Assembly: GCF_001457025.1 (NCBI RefSeq)
Contig: NZ_KQ758599.1
Coordinates: forward strand, 682,001 to 746,000
Length of the DNA: 64,000 nt
Source of the DNA: Pseudarthrobacter enclensis
GTDB lineage: Bacteria > Actinomycetota > Actinomycetes > Actinomycetales > Micrococcaceae
Direction of reading: 5' to 3'
Shown: in pieces, positions 45,635 to 55,061 of the stretch
Layout: the number at the start of each line of letters is the position of its first letter
How positions within the stretch are numbered: position 1 is the stretch's first letter
Notes under the pieces: generated by a model
Databases searched by the model: none
What the model saw: only the letters and a program-made list of their open reading frames with translations
Told to the model about the DNA's origin: nothing
Translations under genes and position numbers: made by a program

Positions 45635-46567
45635 ATGTCCACACCCACCAAGAAGCCCGGCACCGCCGCTGGTAAGCGGTCCCGACTCTACTGGGGCGTC
45701 CCCGCCGTCCTCGTGGCCCTGGTGCTTCTGGTCCTCGTCGCCCGGTGGCTCGTGGGGCTGCCCGCCGTGGAGTCGTTCCTGTCGGACTATCCGGGCCACT
45801 CGGAGCTGCCCCAGGACGCTCCTACGGGCTTCCCGGCCTGGCTGGCGTGGCAGCACTTCCTCAATGCCTTCTTCCTGCTGCTGATCATCCGCACCGGCTG
45901 GCAGGTGCGGACCACAACCCGTCCCAGTGCGCACTGGACGCGCAACAACAAGGGGCTGATCCGGACCAGGAACGCCCCCACCAAAATCAGCCTGGAACTG
46001 TGGTTCCACCTCACCCTGGACGCCCTGTGGATCCTGAACGGCGTCGTGTTCGGCGTCCTGCTGTTCGCCACCGGGCAGTGGATGAGGATCGTCCCCACCA
46101 GCTGGGACGTGTTCCCGAACGCAGTGTCCGCCGCCCTGCAGTACGCGTCGCTGAACTGGCCCACTGAAAACGGGTGGGTGAACTACAACGCCCTGCAGCT
46201 GCTGACATACTTCCTGACGGTCTTCATTGCGGCGCCGCTGGCGTTCATCACAGGCCTGCGGATGTCCGGAGCCTGGCCGAAGAAGGCCGCCGGGCTGAAC
46301 AAGGCGTTCCCCATCGAATGGGCCCGGGCCGTCCACTTCCCGGTGATGATCTACTTCGTCGCCTTCATCGTGGTGCACGTGTTCCTGGTGTTCGCCACCG
46401 GCGCCCTGCGGAACCTCAACCACATGTATGGTGTGCGGGATGACGACGGCTGGCTCGGCTTCTGGGTCTTTGCAGCCTCCGTGGCTGTCATGGTGGCCGC
46501 CTGGTTCCTGGCCCGTCCGCTGTTCCTGCGCCCCATCGCATCGCTGATGGGCAAGGTCAGCCGCTGA
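45635..46567 (+). CDS. cytochrome b-like integral membrane protein
   Basis: A 310-residue membrane protein related to di-heme cytochrome b subunits (b561/thiosulfate-reductase type). Helices include LYWGVPAVLVALVLLVLVAR, FLNAFFLLLIIRTGW, LTLDALWILNGVVFGVLLFA, LLTYFLTVFIAAPLAFITG and VMIYFVAFIVVHVFLVFATG. Likely heme-ligand His residues are in WQHFLNA, ELWFHLTLD, VHFPVM and VVHVFL. The ATG at 45635 has GAGAGGA about 9 nt upstream. Partner oxidoreductases of this family are usually molybdoenzymes, but none is adjacent. It is convergent with the photolyase. Confidence 0.82.
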   Translation: MSTPTKKPGTAAGKRSRLYWGVPAVLVALVLLVLVARWLVGLPAVESFLSDYPGHSELPQDAPTGFPAWLAWQHFLNAFFLLLIIRTGWQVRTTTRPSAHWTRNNKGLIRTRNAPTKISLELWFHLTLDALWILNGVVFGVLLFATGQWMRIVPTSWDVFPNAVSAALQYASLNWPTENGWVNYNALQLLTYFLTVFIAAPLAFITGLRMSGAWPKKAAGLNKAFPIEWARAVHFPVMIYFVAFIVVHVFLVFATGALRNLNHMYGVRDDDGWLGFWVFAASVAVMVAAWFLARPLFLRPIASLMGKVSR

Positions 46568-46589
46568 CCGCTCCCCGGCCGGCCGGCCC

Positions 46590-48017
46590 TCAGGAGTCCT
46601 TAAGCTTCTGGTAGGTGTCCAAGGCCCGCTCCCGTGATTCGGGCAGGTCCACCAGCGGCGCAGGGTACCCGTCGGTCTCGGCGTTCCACGGTTCGTGGAC
46701 CTGTTTGCCGTCAAGCCGGGCGATCTCCGGAATGAACTTCCGCAGGTAGTCTCCGCCGGCGTCGAACTTCTTGCTCTGTGTTACCGGGTTGAAAATCCTG
46801 TAGTACGGCGAGGCGTCCGCCCCGGACCCGGCCACCCACTGCCAATTGGCGGGGTTGTTCGCGGCATCCGCGTCCACCAGCGTGTCCCAGAACCATTGTT
46901 CCCCGATCCGCCAGTCGGTCAGCAGGTTTTTGACCAGGAAGGATGCGGCGGCCATCCGTACCCGGTTGTGCATCCAGCCCGTCTGCCAGAGCTGCCGCAT
47001 GCCGGCATCGACCAGCGGATAGCCCGTGTTGCCCTGTTGCCAGGCGGCCAGTTCCTTCCGGCTGGGGGAGCCCCACTGGAAGTTGTCGAACTGAGGGCGG
47101 AAGTTCCGGGTTGCAAGGTCTGGATTGTGGTACAGCAGATGCCAGTTGAACTCCCGCCACCCCAGCTCGGAACGGAAAATCCCGACGTCGGCGGGAACCT
47201 TGCGCGGATGGCGGCGGCGGATTTCCCGCCACACGCGGAACGGGCTGAGTTCCCCGAAGCGCAGATGCGGTGAGAGCCTGCTGGTCCCTTCCGTGCCGGG
47301 AATGTTCCGGCCGGTTCCGTAATCCTCGATGGGACCGTCCAGGAAGTCTTCGAGCCGTTGCGCGGCCCCGTGTTCGCCCGGTTCCCAGGTCTCTGCCAGG
47401 CCGCCGCTCCAGTCGGGGGAGGTGGGCAGGAGTTTCCAGCTGCCCAGGGCATCGCCGGCGGGCAGGCCGCGCCCGGAGGCCGCCGGCTCGGGCAGGCTGC
47501 CGGAACCATCGAGCGGGTCCCTGATATCGCCGGCGGCAAGGCAGGCACGCCAGAAAGGGGAGTAGACCTTGTAGGGACCGCCCGAGCCTGTCCTGATGGT
47601 CCAGGGTTCGAACAAAAGGTTGGCCTGGAAACTGTTGGCCTCGATGCCGTTGTCGGCGGCCCATTCCTTCAGCCCGGCGTCGATATCGCGTTCCGGCTGC
47701 CCGTAGCGGCGGTTCCAGAACAGGTGCCCGGCATGGGTCTGGGTGGCCAGCTTCCGGATGACGTCACTGGAGCGGCCGCGGCGCAGGACCAGCCGTGAGC
47801 CCTTGGCTTCCAGTTCGGTGCCCAGCGCATCCAGGGAGTGGTGCAGCCACCAGCGCGCCGCACCTCCCAGCGGGCGGACGCCCGGGGACTCCTCGTCGAG
47901 CACATAAACCACGGTCATGGGCTTGCCAAGGCCCGCAGCCTCCGCGAGGGCCGGGTTGTCGTCCAAACGGAGATCGTCACGCAGCCAGACAAGGGACGTC
48001 GCATCAGGGGAAGCCAT
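46590..48017 (-). CDS. phrB: deoxyribodipyrimidine photolyase (cryptochrome/photolyase family)
   Basis: Light-driven FAD enzyme that splits UV-induced pyrimidine dimers. The 475 residues begin LVWLRDDLRLDDNPAL (antenna-binding domain). The C-terminal FAD domain shows TSRLSPHLRFGELSPFRVW, WREFNWHLLYHNP, YPLVDAGMRQLWQTGWMHNRVRM-type motifs and QWVAGSGADASPYYRIFNP, typical of class I CPD photolyases. The ATG at 48017 follows TAGCGT by 6 nt (leaderless), though GGAG also lies in that gap. It stands alone as a single-gene unit. Confidence 0.93.
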   Translation of the reverse strand: MASPDATSLVWLRDDLRLDDNPALAEAAGLGKPMTVVYVLDEESPGVRPLGGAARWWLHHSLDALGTELEAKGSRLVLRRGRSSDVIRKLATQTHAGHLFWNRRYGQPERDIDAGLKEWAADNGIEANSFQANLLFEPWTIRTGSGGPYKVYSPFWRACLAAGDIRDPLDGSGSLPEPAASGRGLPAGDALGSWKLLPTSPDWSGGLAETWEPGEHGAAQRLEDFLDGPIEDYGTGRNIPGTEGTSRLSPHLRFGELSPFRVWREIRRRHPRKVPADVGIFRSELGWREFNWHLLYHNPDLATRNFRPQFDNFQWGSPSRKELAAWQQGNTGYPLVDAGMRQLWQTGWMHNRVRMAAASFLVKNLLTDWRIGEQWFWDTLVDADAANNPANWQWVAGSGADASPYYRIFNPVTQSKKFDAGGDYLRKFIPEIARLDGKQVHEPWNAETDGYPAPLVDLPESRERALDTYQKLKDS

Positions 48018-48023
48018 GGCTCC

Positions 48024-48029
48024 ACGCTA
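48024..48029 (-). promoter_or_regulatory. -10 box (TAGCGT) for photolyase gene
   Basis: TAGCGT on the minus strand ends 6 nt before the ATG at 48017. It is the same hexamer and spacing as at the exonuclease gene. Confidence 0.5.
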
Positions 48030-48044
48030 CACACTCGGATACGC

Positions 48045-48077
48045 CGGAGGGCCGGGACTTTCCGTCCCGGCCCTCCG
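48045..48077. terminator. terminator hairpin after pspA
   Basis: A perfect 14-bp stem (CGGAGGGCCGGGAC and complement) with a 5-nt loop lies between the pspA stop and the photolyase promoter. Confidence 0.75.
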
Positions 48078-48106
48078 TTTCCCGCGATGACGTGCGTCCG
48101 CGCGGT

Positions 48107-48904
48107 CTAGAGCTTGTCGAAGTCGGCCTCATCCACGGCGGAAGCCGATGCCGCGGACTGGTTGCCTGAACCGATGGCCTGGGTGCTGTTGGTTCCGCCC
48201 GCCTTCAGCGCGGCGAGACGGGCCTCGATTTCGACCTGTTCGCCAAGGTCCTCAAGCTGGTTGAACTGGGCATCCAGGCTTGAGGCAGCCAGTTCCTGCT
48301 GTCCGCGGACCTTGGCCTCCTCGCGCCGGATCTTCTCCTCGAAGCGGCCCACCTCGCTGGTGGGGTCCATGATGTCGATGCTCTTGATGGCGTCATGCAC
48401 CTGGGACTGCGCGGCCGCCGTCTTGGAGCGGGCCACCAGTTCGTTGCGCTTGCTGGTGAGCTGGTTGAGCTTGTTCTTCATCTGGTCGAGGCCGCTCTTC
48501 AGCTTTTCCACGACTTCACGCTGGGAGGCGATGCTGGGCTCTGCGCCCTTCGCTTCGTTCTCCGCAGCCATCTGGCGCTGCAGGGCAACCTTGGCGAGGT
48601 TGTCGAACTTTTCCGCATCCGTTACGTCACCCGCGGAGCGGAACTCATCGGCCTTGCGGGAGGCAGCCAGCGCCTTGTTGCCCCAGTCACGGGCATTACG
48701 GACATCCTCGTTGTAATCGTCTTCGAGCATACGGAGGTTGCCGATGGTCTGGGCTACGGCAGATTCGGCCTCGGCGATGTTGTTGGTGTAGTCCCGGACC
48801 ATCTGGTCCAGCATTTTCTGCGGATCCTCAGCGTTGTCCAGCAAGGAGTTGATGTTTGCCTTCGCCAGCTGCGCGATGCGGCCGAAAATGGACTGCTTAA
48901 CCAT
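48107..48904 (-). CDS. pspA: PspA/IM30 family envelope-stress protein
   Basis: A 265-residue, largely coiled-coil membrane-repair protein. The family start KQSIFGRIAQLAKANINSLLDNAEDPQKMLDQMVRDY is well conserved, followed by heptad-like Ala/Glu/Lys/Gln helices to about residue 225 and a Gly/Ser-rich tail. PspA proteins bind anionic lipids and stabilise damaged membranes as ESCRT-III-like polymers. AAAGG lies 6 nt before the ATG. It is directly downstream of the TPM-domain gene on the same strand, a pairing often seen in actinobacteria. Confidence 0.93.
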   Translation of the reverse strand: MVKQSIFGRIAQLAKANINSLLDNAEDPQKMLDQMVRDYTNNIAEAESAVAQTIGNLRMLEDDYNEDVRNARDWGNKALAASRKADEFRSAGDVTDAEKFDNLAKVALQRQMAAENEAKGAEPSIASQREVVEKLKSGLDQMKNKLNQLTSKRNELVARSKTAAAQSQVHDAIKSIDIMDPTSEVGRFEEKIRREEAKVRGQQELAASSLDAQFNQLEDLGEQVEIEARLAALKAGGTNSTQAIGSGNQSAASASAVDEADFDKL

Positions 48905-49012
48905 GGTGTTACCTTTCGTCCTGCTCTGGTTGTAGCCACTGCTGCCCGTGAACAGTGGGGTGTTGCTTCTCCTCGCCGCCGGCGATGCCCGCGGCTTTTG
49001 GCTTGGAAGGTC

Positions 49013-51061
49013 CTAAAAGTCTCCGCCGCCGCCGGAATCTCCGCCCCAGCCGCCGCCCATGTCGCCGCCGAAACCGCCGGAGTCGCCGCCCCAGCCGCCG
49101 CCGTCCCCGTGGCCTCCGCCCCAGCCTCCGCCGTGGCCGCCGTTGAGGATGGAGTTGATCAGGATGCCGCCCAGGATGGCGCCGCCCAGGCCGCCGCCTC
49201 CGCCGCCGCCGAACATTCCGCCGCGGCCGTAACCCTGGTTGGCGTAGCCGTCGAAGTGGTCAACGTCCGACTGTGCCAGCTGGGCGGCCTGGGCCGCGAG
49301 GGCGTGCGCCTGCTGGGCGTAGGTCAGGGCCGTGACCGGATCGGTCCGGGCGATGGAGAGTGCGTAATCCAGGTTTCGCTGGGACTCGGCCAGGCGGGTG
49401 CGTGCTTCGGTGCCCACGCCGCCGCGCCGGGCCGTGATGTAGTCCGAGGTGGCGCTGATCTGGGCCTGGGCAGACATGATGGTCTGCTGCAGCGAGGCCT
49501 GCGCGCGGCGCGCCTGCTCCTGCTGGTCGCGGATGCCGGTGAGCGACTGGTCGAGGGACTGGTGGGCCGACTCGACGCGTTGCAGCGTGGCGATCGGATC
49601 GATCTTGCCGCCCTGGATTTCCGCCTTCACCTGCGCCAGCGCGGCTTCGACGCCCGCCACCGGGCCGGCGAGTTCGGGGTGGGCGCCGGACTGGATCATG
49701 GCCCGGGCCTGCGCGAGGTCCTGGGACGTATCCACGACGGCGGCTTCGAGGCTGTTGCGGGCCTCGTCCAGGCTGGACGAAAGCTTCGAGATCGCGTCCA
49801 GCAGCACGTTCGTCTGGTGGAGGCTCTCTTCAGCGGCCCGGACGGCGACGGCAGCCATGCTGCCCTCGCCCTGGTCCAGCTTCTCCTGTGCTGCCGTGCT
49901 GGCATTCCGGACGAAAGCCAGCCGCTCCTTGGCCTGGAGGATGTTGTCGGACACCTGGGCCAGTGCACTGTCCGCGTACTTGCCCTGCAGCGTGGCCAGG
50001 GACGCTTCTGCATTCGTGATCTTCGCGTCCGCCTCGCGTGCCCCGGAGTTCACGGCTGCCAGCGCCTGGGGGGCGTTCTTTTCGAGTTCGCGCAGCGAAT
50101 CGAAGTCGGCCTTCTGCTCCTGCAGCGATGCCAGCGCGGCCTCCGACCGGCGGATGATTTCGCCAAGCCAGGTGCGCTGCTGCTCCTCGGTGTCCGGGAT
50201 GTGGTCGTCCAGCTGCTGCTGCAGCTTGAAGGACTCGGTCATGTGGGCCTTGGCCTCTTCCAGGGCTTTGGTGAAGTTGCCGACCGCGGAGTCGCCGTAC
50301 TGGGCCTGGGCGAACATGAGTTCCTGCTCGCTGGACTTGATGGAGTCGTCCGCTTCGATCAGCAGGGAACCGCTCTTGCGGCGCAGTTCCTCCACGCTGA
50401 GGGATGCCAGTGGATCCGCCTGGCCGCCCTGGGGGCCGTAGCTCGCGCTGGAGGCCTGTCCGGCCGCCTTCTTCCGGCGGTTCCGGAAGTAGAGGTAGGC
50501 GCCGGCGCCGCCGGCAGCCACGACGCCCGTACCCACGAGTACAGCCGCGCCAGCGCCACCGTCGGAGGGCAGCTTGCCGCTTCCGCCGCCCACGGCGTCG
50601 CCGACGGCCGAAGCAGCGTTGATCGCGGCTTGGGCGTAGTTGAGATCGGCCAGTTGAGGACCTATAGCCGTGCTTTTGATGTTGTCCACCTGCGACGTGG
50701 TCAGCTTGGTTCCACCCTTATTCAGGACGTACTGCCTGGTGTCGGTGGCGACGGCAAAAATCAGCGCGTTGGAACCGAGATTGGCTTTCTGCGCAACTTC
50801 GTCGGTCCACGCTTCACGGTCCGTGGGGTTCTCGAACTTCTTGACGGTGACGACGTGCAGCACGGTGGCGTGGTCGCTGCCAAGCTTTTTGATGGCCGCC
50901 TCGACCTTGGACTTATCGCCGCCCAGAACACCTGCGGAGTCGACAATCTTGGTCTGAGGATCCAAGGTGACCGGATCTTCGGCCCAGGCCGCGCCGGCAG
51001 GTACCGCCAGCAGGCCGGTAAGGCCGATCACGGCGAGAATATGTTTGAACTTTGACCGCAT
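49013..51061 (-). CDS. TPM-domain secreted membrane protein
   Basis: A 682-residue protein with a signal peptide (KHILAVIGLTGLLAVPAGAAWA), an extracytoplasmic TPM domain (about residues 35-160, IVDSAGVLGGDKSKVEAAI and NALIFAVATDTRQYVLNKGG), one membrane helix (GAAVLVGTGVVAAGGAGAYLYF, about 188-210), a long cytoplasmic coiled coil rich in Ala, Gln and Glu, and a C-terminus of nearly pure Gly with Trp and Asp. The ATG at 51061 has GAAGGG about 7 nt upstream; an in-frame start 24 codons earlier would place residues before the signal. It is upstream of pspA, so a joint role in envelope stress is likely but unproven. Confidence 0.88.
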   Translation of the reverse strand: MRSKFKHILAVIGLTGLLAVPAGAAWAEDPVTLDPQTKIVDSAGVLGGDKSKVEAAIKKLGSDHATVLHVVTVKKFENPTDREAWTDEVAQKANLGSNALIFAVATDTRQYVLNKGGTKLTTSQVDNIKSTAIGPQLADLNYAQAAINAASAVGDAVGGGSGKLPSDGGAGAAVLVGTGVVAAGGAGAYLYFRNRRKKAAGQASSASYGPQGGQADPLASLSVEELRRKSGSLLIEADDSIKSSEQELMFAQAQYGDSAVGNFTKALEEAKAHMTESFKLQQQLDDHIPDTEEQQRTWLGEIIRRSEAALASLQEQKADFDSLRELEKNAPQALAAVNSGAREADAKITNAEASLATLQGKYADSALAQVSDNILQAKERLAFVRNASTAAQEKLDQGEGSMAAVAVRAAEESLHQTNVLLDAISKLSSSLDEARNSLEAAVVDTSQDLAQARAMIQSGAHPELAGPVAGVEAALAQVKAEIQGGKIDPIATLQRVESAHQSLDQSLTGIRDQQEQARRAQASLQQTIMSAQAQISATSDYITARRGGVGTEARTRLAESQRNLDYALSIARTDPVTALTYAQQAHALAAQAAQLAQSDVDHFDGYANQGYGRGGMFGGGGGGGLGGAILGGILINSILNGGHGGGWGGGHGDGGGWGGDSGGFGGDMGGGWGGDSGGGGDF

Positions 51062-51370
51062 GTGCAACCCTTCAGCACGCCTGACACCGATTCCGGACGA
51101 ACCAGTAGTCCCGAAATCCAGCAGCGCCCCCACGCTTGGTGTGAAGCCGCAGGTCGCTGTGGCATTTCATCTTGATTCTATGGTGCACCCCACAGCCCGT
51201 CCATTGAGGTGAATATGCCACCAGCGAAACGTCCCGACAGGCACAGCCTGCGGACACACGAGGCGGGCCGGCGGGCGGTTGCGCCGTTCAGGAACCTCCC
51301 AGCAAACATCCGAACTTGTTCCAGTCGCGGGGTCCATAGTTAAGTGCAGACGAGGATGAAAGGAAGTCCG
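51062..51370. other. divergent promoter region of the TPM and HtrA-like genes
   Basis: These 309 bases carry no supportable gene. For the minus-strand TPM gene, TGGACG (51199-51204) and TAGAAT (51076-type box at 51176-51181) are spaced by 17 nt and give a leader of about 110 nt. For the plus-strand protease gene a TAGTTA lies about 30 nt before the ATG with a weak TTGTTC upstream. No ECF-type promoter match was convincing. Confidence 0.45.
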
Positions 51371-53044
51371 ATGACTGAGAACCACACCTCCGGTAACGGC
51401 CCGGAAGACGGCCGGCCCGCAGGCCGGAACCCCTGGCAGCAGCCCACCATGCCGGGCGACGGAGCAACGGAGACTCGGCATGCCGAAGGTGCCTCCGGAC
51501 GCGCCGTCCCGGACAACGGCGGAACCCATGCAACAACAGGTGGCTCCGCTGCAGATAACGCCGGCGCCCACCACCAGGCCGGCCAGCACCCTACGGAGCA
51601 GTTGGACCGGCAGTCCGCGGACAACCAGACGCGCGAAATTCCCCGTGGCCAGCACCCCGAATACCCGCAGCGGCAGCCGTTTTACGGCCAGCAGGGCTAC
51701 TACGGGCAGCCCCACCAGAACCCCCAGCCGCAGAACCAGCACTCCAATGCTGCGCCCCACTATGGCCAGCACGGCGGCGGACACGGCATGCCCGGAGGCA
51801 ATGTTGCCCTGGCGCCGAACCCCAAGGACGCTCCCCGGCGCAAGGCCACCTTCGGCGTCGGAACCCTCGTGGCCAGCATCCTCGCTGCAGGCCTGGTGGG
51901 CGGAGGAGTGGCAACGGTGGGCTCCGGTGAATTCTTCGGGACCACCTCCACCTCCACCTCGGCCACCGGCAACAGCAAGCCGGGAACGGTCATCGTCAAC
52001 AACCAGGACAGCGTCAACGAGATCACCGCCGCGGCGGTCAAGGCTTCGCCCAGCGTCGTGACCATCAGCGCCACCAGCGGCAGCTCCGGCGGTACGGGGT
52101 CCGGCATTGTCCTGGACGACCAAGGCCATATCCTGACCAACACGCACGTGGTGACCCTGGACGGGCAGACCGCGAACGCGGGCCTGGAAGTGCGTACCAG
52201 CGAGGGCAAAGTGATTGCCGCGAAGCTGGTGGGCACGGATCCGCTGTCAGACCTGGCAGTGATCAAAGTGGACGACATGTCCGGCCTGACTCCGGCCACG
52301 CTGGGTGACTCGTCCAAGCTCAACGTGGGGGACACCGCCATCGCCATCGGGTCCCCGCTGGGGCTGAGCGGAACCGTCACCGACGGCATCGTCTCCACCC
52401 TCAACCGCACCATCAGCGTTGCGTCCTCCGCTGCCCCGGAAGGCGGAGACAACAGCCAGGGCGGTGACCAGGGCTTCCAGTTCGCACCTCCGGGCGGCGG
52501 CCAGAGCCAGCAGAACTCCAGCCAGAACTCCATCGCCATCAACGTGATCCAGACTGACGCGGCCATCAACCCCGGCAACTCCGGCGGGGCCCTGGTCAAC
52601 AGCAAGGGCGAGATCATCGGCGTGAACGTGGCCATCGCGTCGGCCGGTTCGGGCACCTCGTCGTCGCAAAGCGGCAATATCGGCGTCGGTTTCAGCATTC
52701 CGATCAACAATGCCAAGCGGGTGGCCCAGGAAATCATTGACACCGGCAAGGCCTCGCACGGCCAGCTGGGCGTCAGCGTCAAGGCCAAGACAGCGTCCGG
52801 AGCGTCCTCGGAATTCTCCGTCGGGGCCGACGTTGCCACCGTCGAACCGAATTCGCCGGCTGCCACCGCAGGGATCAAGACGGGCGATGTCATCACCAAG
52901 TTCAATGACCTCACCATCGGCGAGCCAAACCAGCTGACGGCCGCGGTCCGCGAACAGCCGGCAGGTTCGAGCGTGAAGATCACCGTGCTGCGCAACGGCA
53001 AGGAGCAGACCTTCGACGTCAAGCTGGGCACGGCGGCCAGCTAA
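51371..53044 (+). CDS. HtrA-like trypsin/PDZ serine protease
   Basis: A 557-residue membrane-anchored protease of the DegP/HtrA family for extracytoplasmic quality control. The first 155 residues are Gln/Gly/His/Pro-rich and cytoplasmic, followed by one helix (TFGVGTLVASILAAGLVGGG). The catalytic triad is visible: His in LTNTHVVT, Asp in SDLAVIKVD and Ser in NPGNSGGAL. A single PDZ domain (about 455-550, ATVEPNSPAATAGIKTGDVI) follows. An inserted Gln/Gly/Asn-rich loop precedes the active Ser. The ATG at 51371 has AAAGGAAG 5 nt upstream. Confidence 0.94.
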   Translation: MTENHTSGNGPEDGRPAGRNPWQQPTMPGDGATETRHAEGASGRAVPDNGGTHATTGGSAADNAGAHHQAGQHPTEQLDRQSADNQTREIPRGQHPEYPQRQPFYGQQGYYGQPHQNPQPQNQHSNAAPHYGQHGGGHGMPGGNVALAPNPKDAPRRKATFGVGTLVASILAAGLVGGGVATVGSGEFFGTTSTSTSATGNSKPGTVIVNNQDSVNEITAAAVKASPSVVTISATSGSSGGTGSGIVLDDQGHILTNTHVVTLDGQTANAGLEVRTSEGKVIAAKLVGTDPLSDLAVIKVDDMSGLTPATLGDSSKLNVGDTAIAIGSPLGLSGTVTDGIVSTLNRTISVASSAAPEGGDNSQGGDQGFQFAPPGGGQSQQNSSQNSIAINVIQTDAAINPGNSGGALVNSKGEIIGVNVAIASAGSGTSSSQSGNIGVGFSIPINNAKRVAQEIIDTGKASHGQLGVSVKAKTASGASSEFSVGADVATVEPNSPAATAGIKTGDVITKFNDLTIGEPNQLTAAVREQPAGSSVKITVLRNGKEQTFDVKLGTAAS

Positions 53045-53079
53045 GGCCGGCAAGCCACAGGCAGGTACCAGGCATAACG

Positions 53080-53115
53080 ACGGCGGCGCCGCACCTTCGG
53101 GTGCAGCGTCGCCGT
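53080..53115 (+). terminator. terminator after the HtrA-like gene
   Basis: Two 16-nt arms (ACGGCGGCGCCGCACC and GGTGCAGCGTCGCCGT), pairing with G-U wobbles, close on a TTCG tetraloop. Confidence 0.75.
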
Positions 53116-53300
53116 CCTGCGTTCCACGGCACGGGCCTGCCGCAGGAAACGCACTGACACAGGCGTTAACCGGGCGTCACATGACGCGCCCAATATGGTT
53201 AGCTAGACCTACCCGCATGCCGGGCATTCCGCGGCCATGACCTTATCCGGCTGGCTGTCCACAAGCATGGAAGGCTGCTGTCACTACAGTGGAAGATACA

Positions 53301-54092
53301 TTGAAGATTGTCGTCCTGGTCAAGCATGTCCCGGACGCCCAGTTCGACCGCCACCTCAACGGGGAGGGCCACACCGCGGACCGCGATGAAAGCATCCTCT
53401 CCGAACTGGACGAGTACGCCCTCGAAGCGGCCCTGCAGCTTGCAGAGGCGCGCGGCGGCAGCAAGGCCGGCAACCAGGTCATCGCACTGAGCATGGGCCC
53501 TTCCGGCGCCGTCAACTCCGTCAAGAAGTCACTCCAGATGGGGGCGACCGAGGGCATCCACGTCACTGACGAGGCACTCGCCGGATCGGACGCGGCAGCC
53601 ACGTCACTGGCTCTGGCCGCGGCAATCCGCCATGTTGGCCAGGTGGACCTGGTCCTCACCGGAATGGCGTCCACCGATGGTGAGACTTCGCTGGTGCCGG
53701 CACAGCTGGCCGAGCGGCTGGGGCTTCCGCAGGTGACGTTCGCTTCCACGCTTGAGGTCGACGGCGGCCGCCTCACCGCCCGCCGCGACGCGGACACCTT
53801 CTCCGAAACCGTCGAAGCGCCCCTCCCGGCGGTAGTCTCCGTGACGGACCAGATCAACGAGCCCCGATACCCCAACTTCAAGGGCATCATCGCGGCCAAG
53901 CGCAAGAGCATCACCACGCTGTCCCTCTCCGACATAGGACTTTCACCCGACCAGGTGGGCTTTGCAGGCTCGTGGACGGCCATCTCCAGCGCAGAGGAAC
54001 GCCCGCCCCGCACGGCCGGAACCATCATCACTGACGAAGGCGACGCCGGCATCAAGCTGGTTGACTTCCTGGCCGCCCAGAAGCTGCTCTAA
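53301..54092 (+). CDS. etfB: electron transfer flavoprotein, beta subunit
   Basis: Soluble AMP-binding subunit of the ETF that carries electrons from acyl-CoA and other dehydrogenases. The 263 residues start KIVVLVKHVPDAQFDRHL and have LTGMASTDGETSLVPAQLAERLGLPQ and the C-terminal recognition segment. A TTG at 53301 has GGAAG 5 nt upstream; a GTG at 53289 is in frame but would shift off the family start. etfA follows 13 nt after the stop, so they form one unit. Confidence 0.95.
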   Translation: MKIVVLVKHVPDAQFDRHLNGEGHTADRDESILSELDEYALEAALQLAEARGGSKAGNQVIALSMGPSGAVNSVKKSLQMGATEGIHVTDEALAGSDAAATSLALAAAIRHVGQVDLVLTGMASTDGETSLVPAQLAERLGLPQVTFASTLEVDGGRLTARRDADTFSETVEAPLPAVVSVTDQINEPRYPNFKGIIAAKRKSITTLSLSDIGLSPDQVGFAGSWTAISSAEERPPRTAGTIITDEGDAGIKLVDFLAAQKLL

Positions 54093-54105
54093 GAGGATCA
54101 CAGAC

Positions 54106-55059
54106 ATGGCAAAAGTACTTGTATTCATCGACAACCCCGGTTCAGCGCTCAAGAAGAGCAGCCTCGAGCTGCTGACCCTGGCCCGCTCGCTCGGGGACAG
54201 CGCCGTGGCCGTCAACGGTGACGTATCCGACGCCGTCGCCGCTTCCTTCGCCGAGTATGGCGCCTCAGCCGTCCTCCGTCCTTCCGCCCAGGACCTGGAC
54301 GAATACCTTGTTGCACCCAAGGTGACCTTCCTGGCTGCCGCTGCCGAGAGCACCGGCGCCGCAATTGTCCTGCTGGACAACTCGCCTGAAGGCAAGGAAA
54401 TCGCGGCCCGGCTTGGCATCAGGCTCGGCGCCGGCGTCATTACCGACGTCGTGTCCGTGGACTCCGACGGATCTGCCCACAAGGCAGTCCTTGCCGGCTC
54501 CTACAACACCACGTGCAAGGCCAAGACCCCTGTGTCCATCCTGACCATCAAGGCCAACAACGTGGTCCCGGAACCCGCGGCGGCGCACTCCACGCCCGAA
54601 CAGGGCACCGTGGACGTCCCGGCTGCCGGCGCCGTTCCCGCTGCACGCGTTACCGCCCGTGAACAAAAGGTGGCCAGCGGGCGGCCTGACCTGACCGACG
54701 CCCGCATTGTGGTGGCCGGCGGCCGCGGCATGGACGGTAACTTCGGTCCCGTGGAGGAACTTGCCGACGCCCTGGGTGCTGCAGTGGGCGCGTCCCGTGC
54801 TGCCACTGACGCAGGCTGGATCAGCCACGACGCCCAGGTGGGCCAGACCGGCAAGACCGTGTCACCGCAGCTCTATATCTCCGCCGGCATCTCGGGCGCC
54901 ATCCAGCAGAAGGCGGGCATGCAGACGTCCAAGGTGATCGTGGCCGTCAACAAGGACGCTGAATCGCCGGTGTTCGAGATCGCCGACTTTGGCATCGTCG
55001 GTGACGTCTTTGACGTGCTGCCGCAGGCAACGGCGGAGATCAAGAAGCGCAAGGGCTGA
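54106..55059 (+). CDS. etfA: electron transfer flavoprotein, alpha subunit
   Basis: FAD-binding ETF subunit, 317 residues. The C-terminal FAD domain is clear: GRGMDGNFGPVEELADALG, VGASRAATDAGWI, GQTGKTVSPQLYISAGISGAIQ and AVNKDAESPVFEIADFGIVGD. The N-terminal part begins AKVLVFIDNPGSAL. GAGG precedes the ATG at 54106. The next gene starts 3 nt after the stop with a TTG, so it is part of the same transcript. Confidence 0.96.
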   Translation: MAKVLVFIDNPGSALKKSSLELLTLARSLGDSAVAVNGDVSDAVAASFAEYGASAVLRPSAQDLDEYLVAPKVTFLAAAAESTGAAIVLLDNSPEGKEIAARLGIRLGAGVITDVVSVDSDGSAHKAVLAGSYNTTCKAKTPVSILTIKANNVVPEPAAAHSTPEQGTVDVPAAGAVPAARVTAREQKVASGRPDLTDARIVVAGGRGMDGNFGPVEELADALGAAVGASRAATDAGWISHDAQVGQTGKTVSPQLYISAGISGAIQQKAGMQTSKVIVAVNKDAESPVFEIADFGIVGDVFDVLPQATAEIKKRKG

Positions 55060-55061
55060 CC

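Noticed and set aside
49013..49230. Repetitive GC-rich stretch that could be taken for a CRISPR-like or VNTR array
   Set aside because: It is the in-frame Gly/Trp/Asp-rich C-terminus of the TPM protein. Units are irregular and there are no spacers.
51292..51320. GGAAC motif before the HtrA-like gene as an ECF sigma promoter
   Set aside because: The distance to the next GTT does not fit the usual 16-18 nt spacing, so the match was not convincing.
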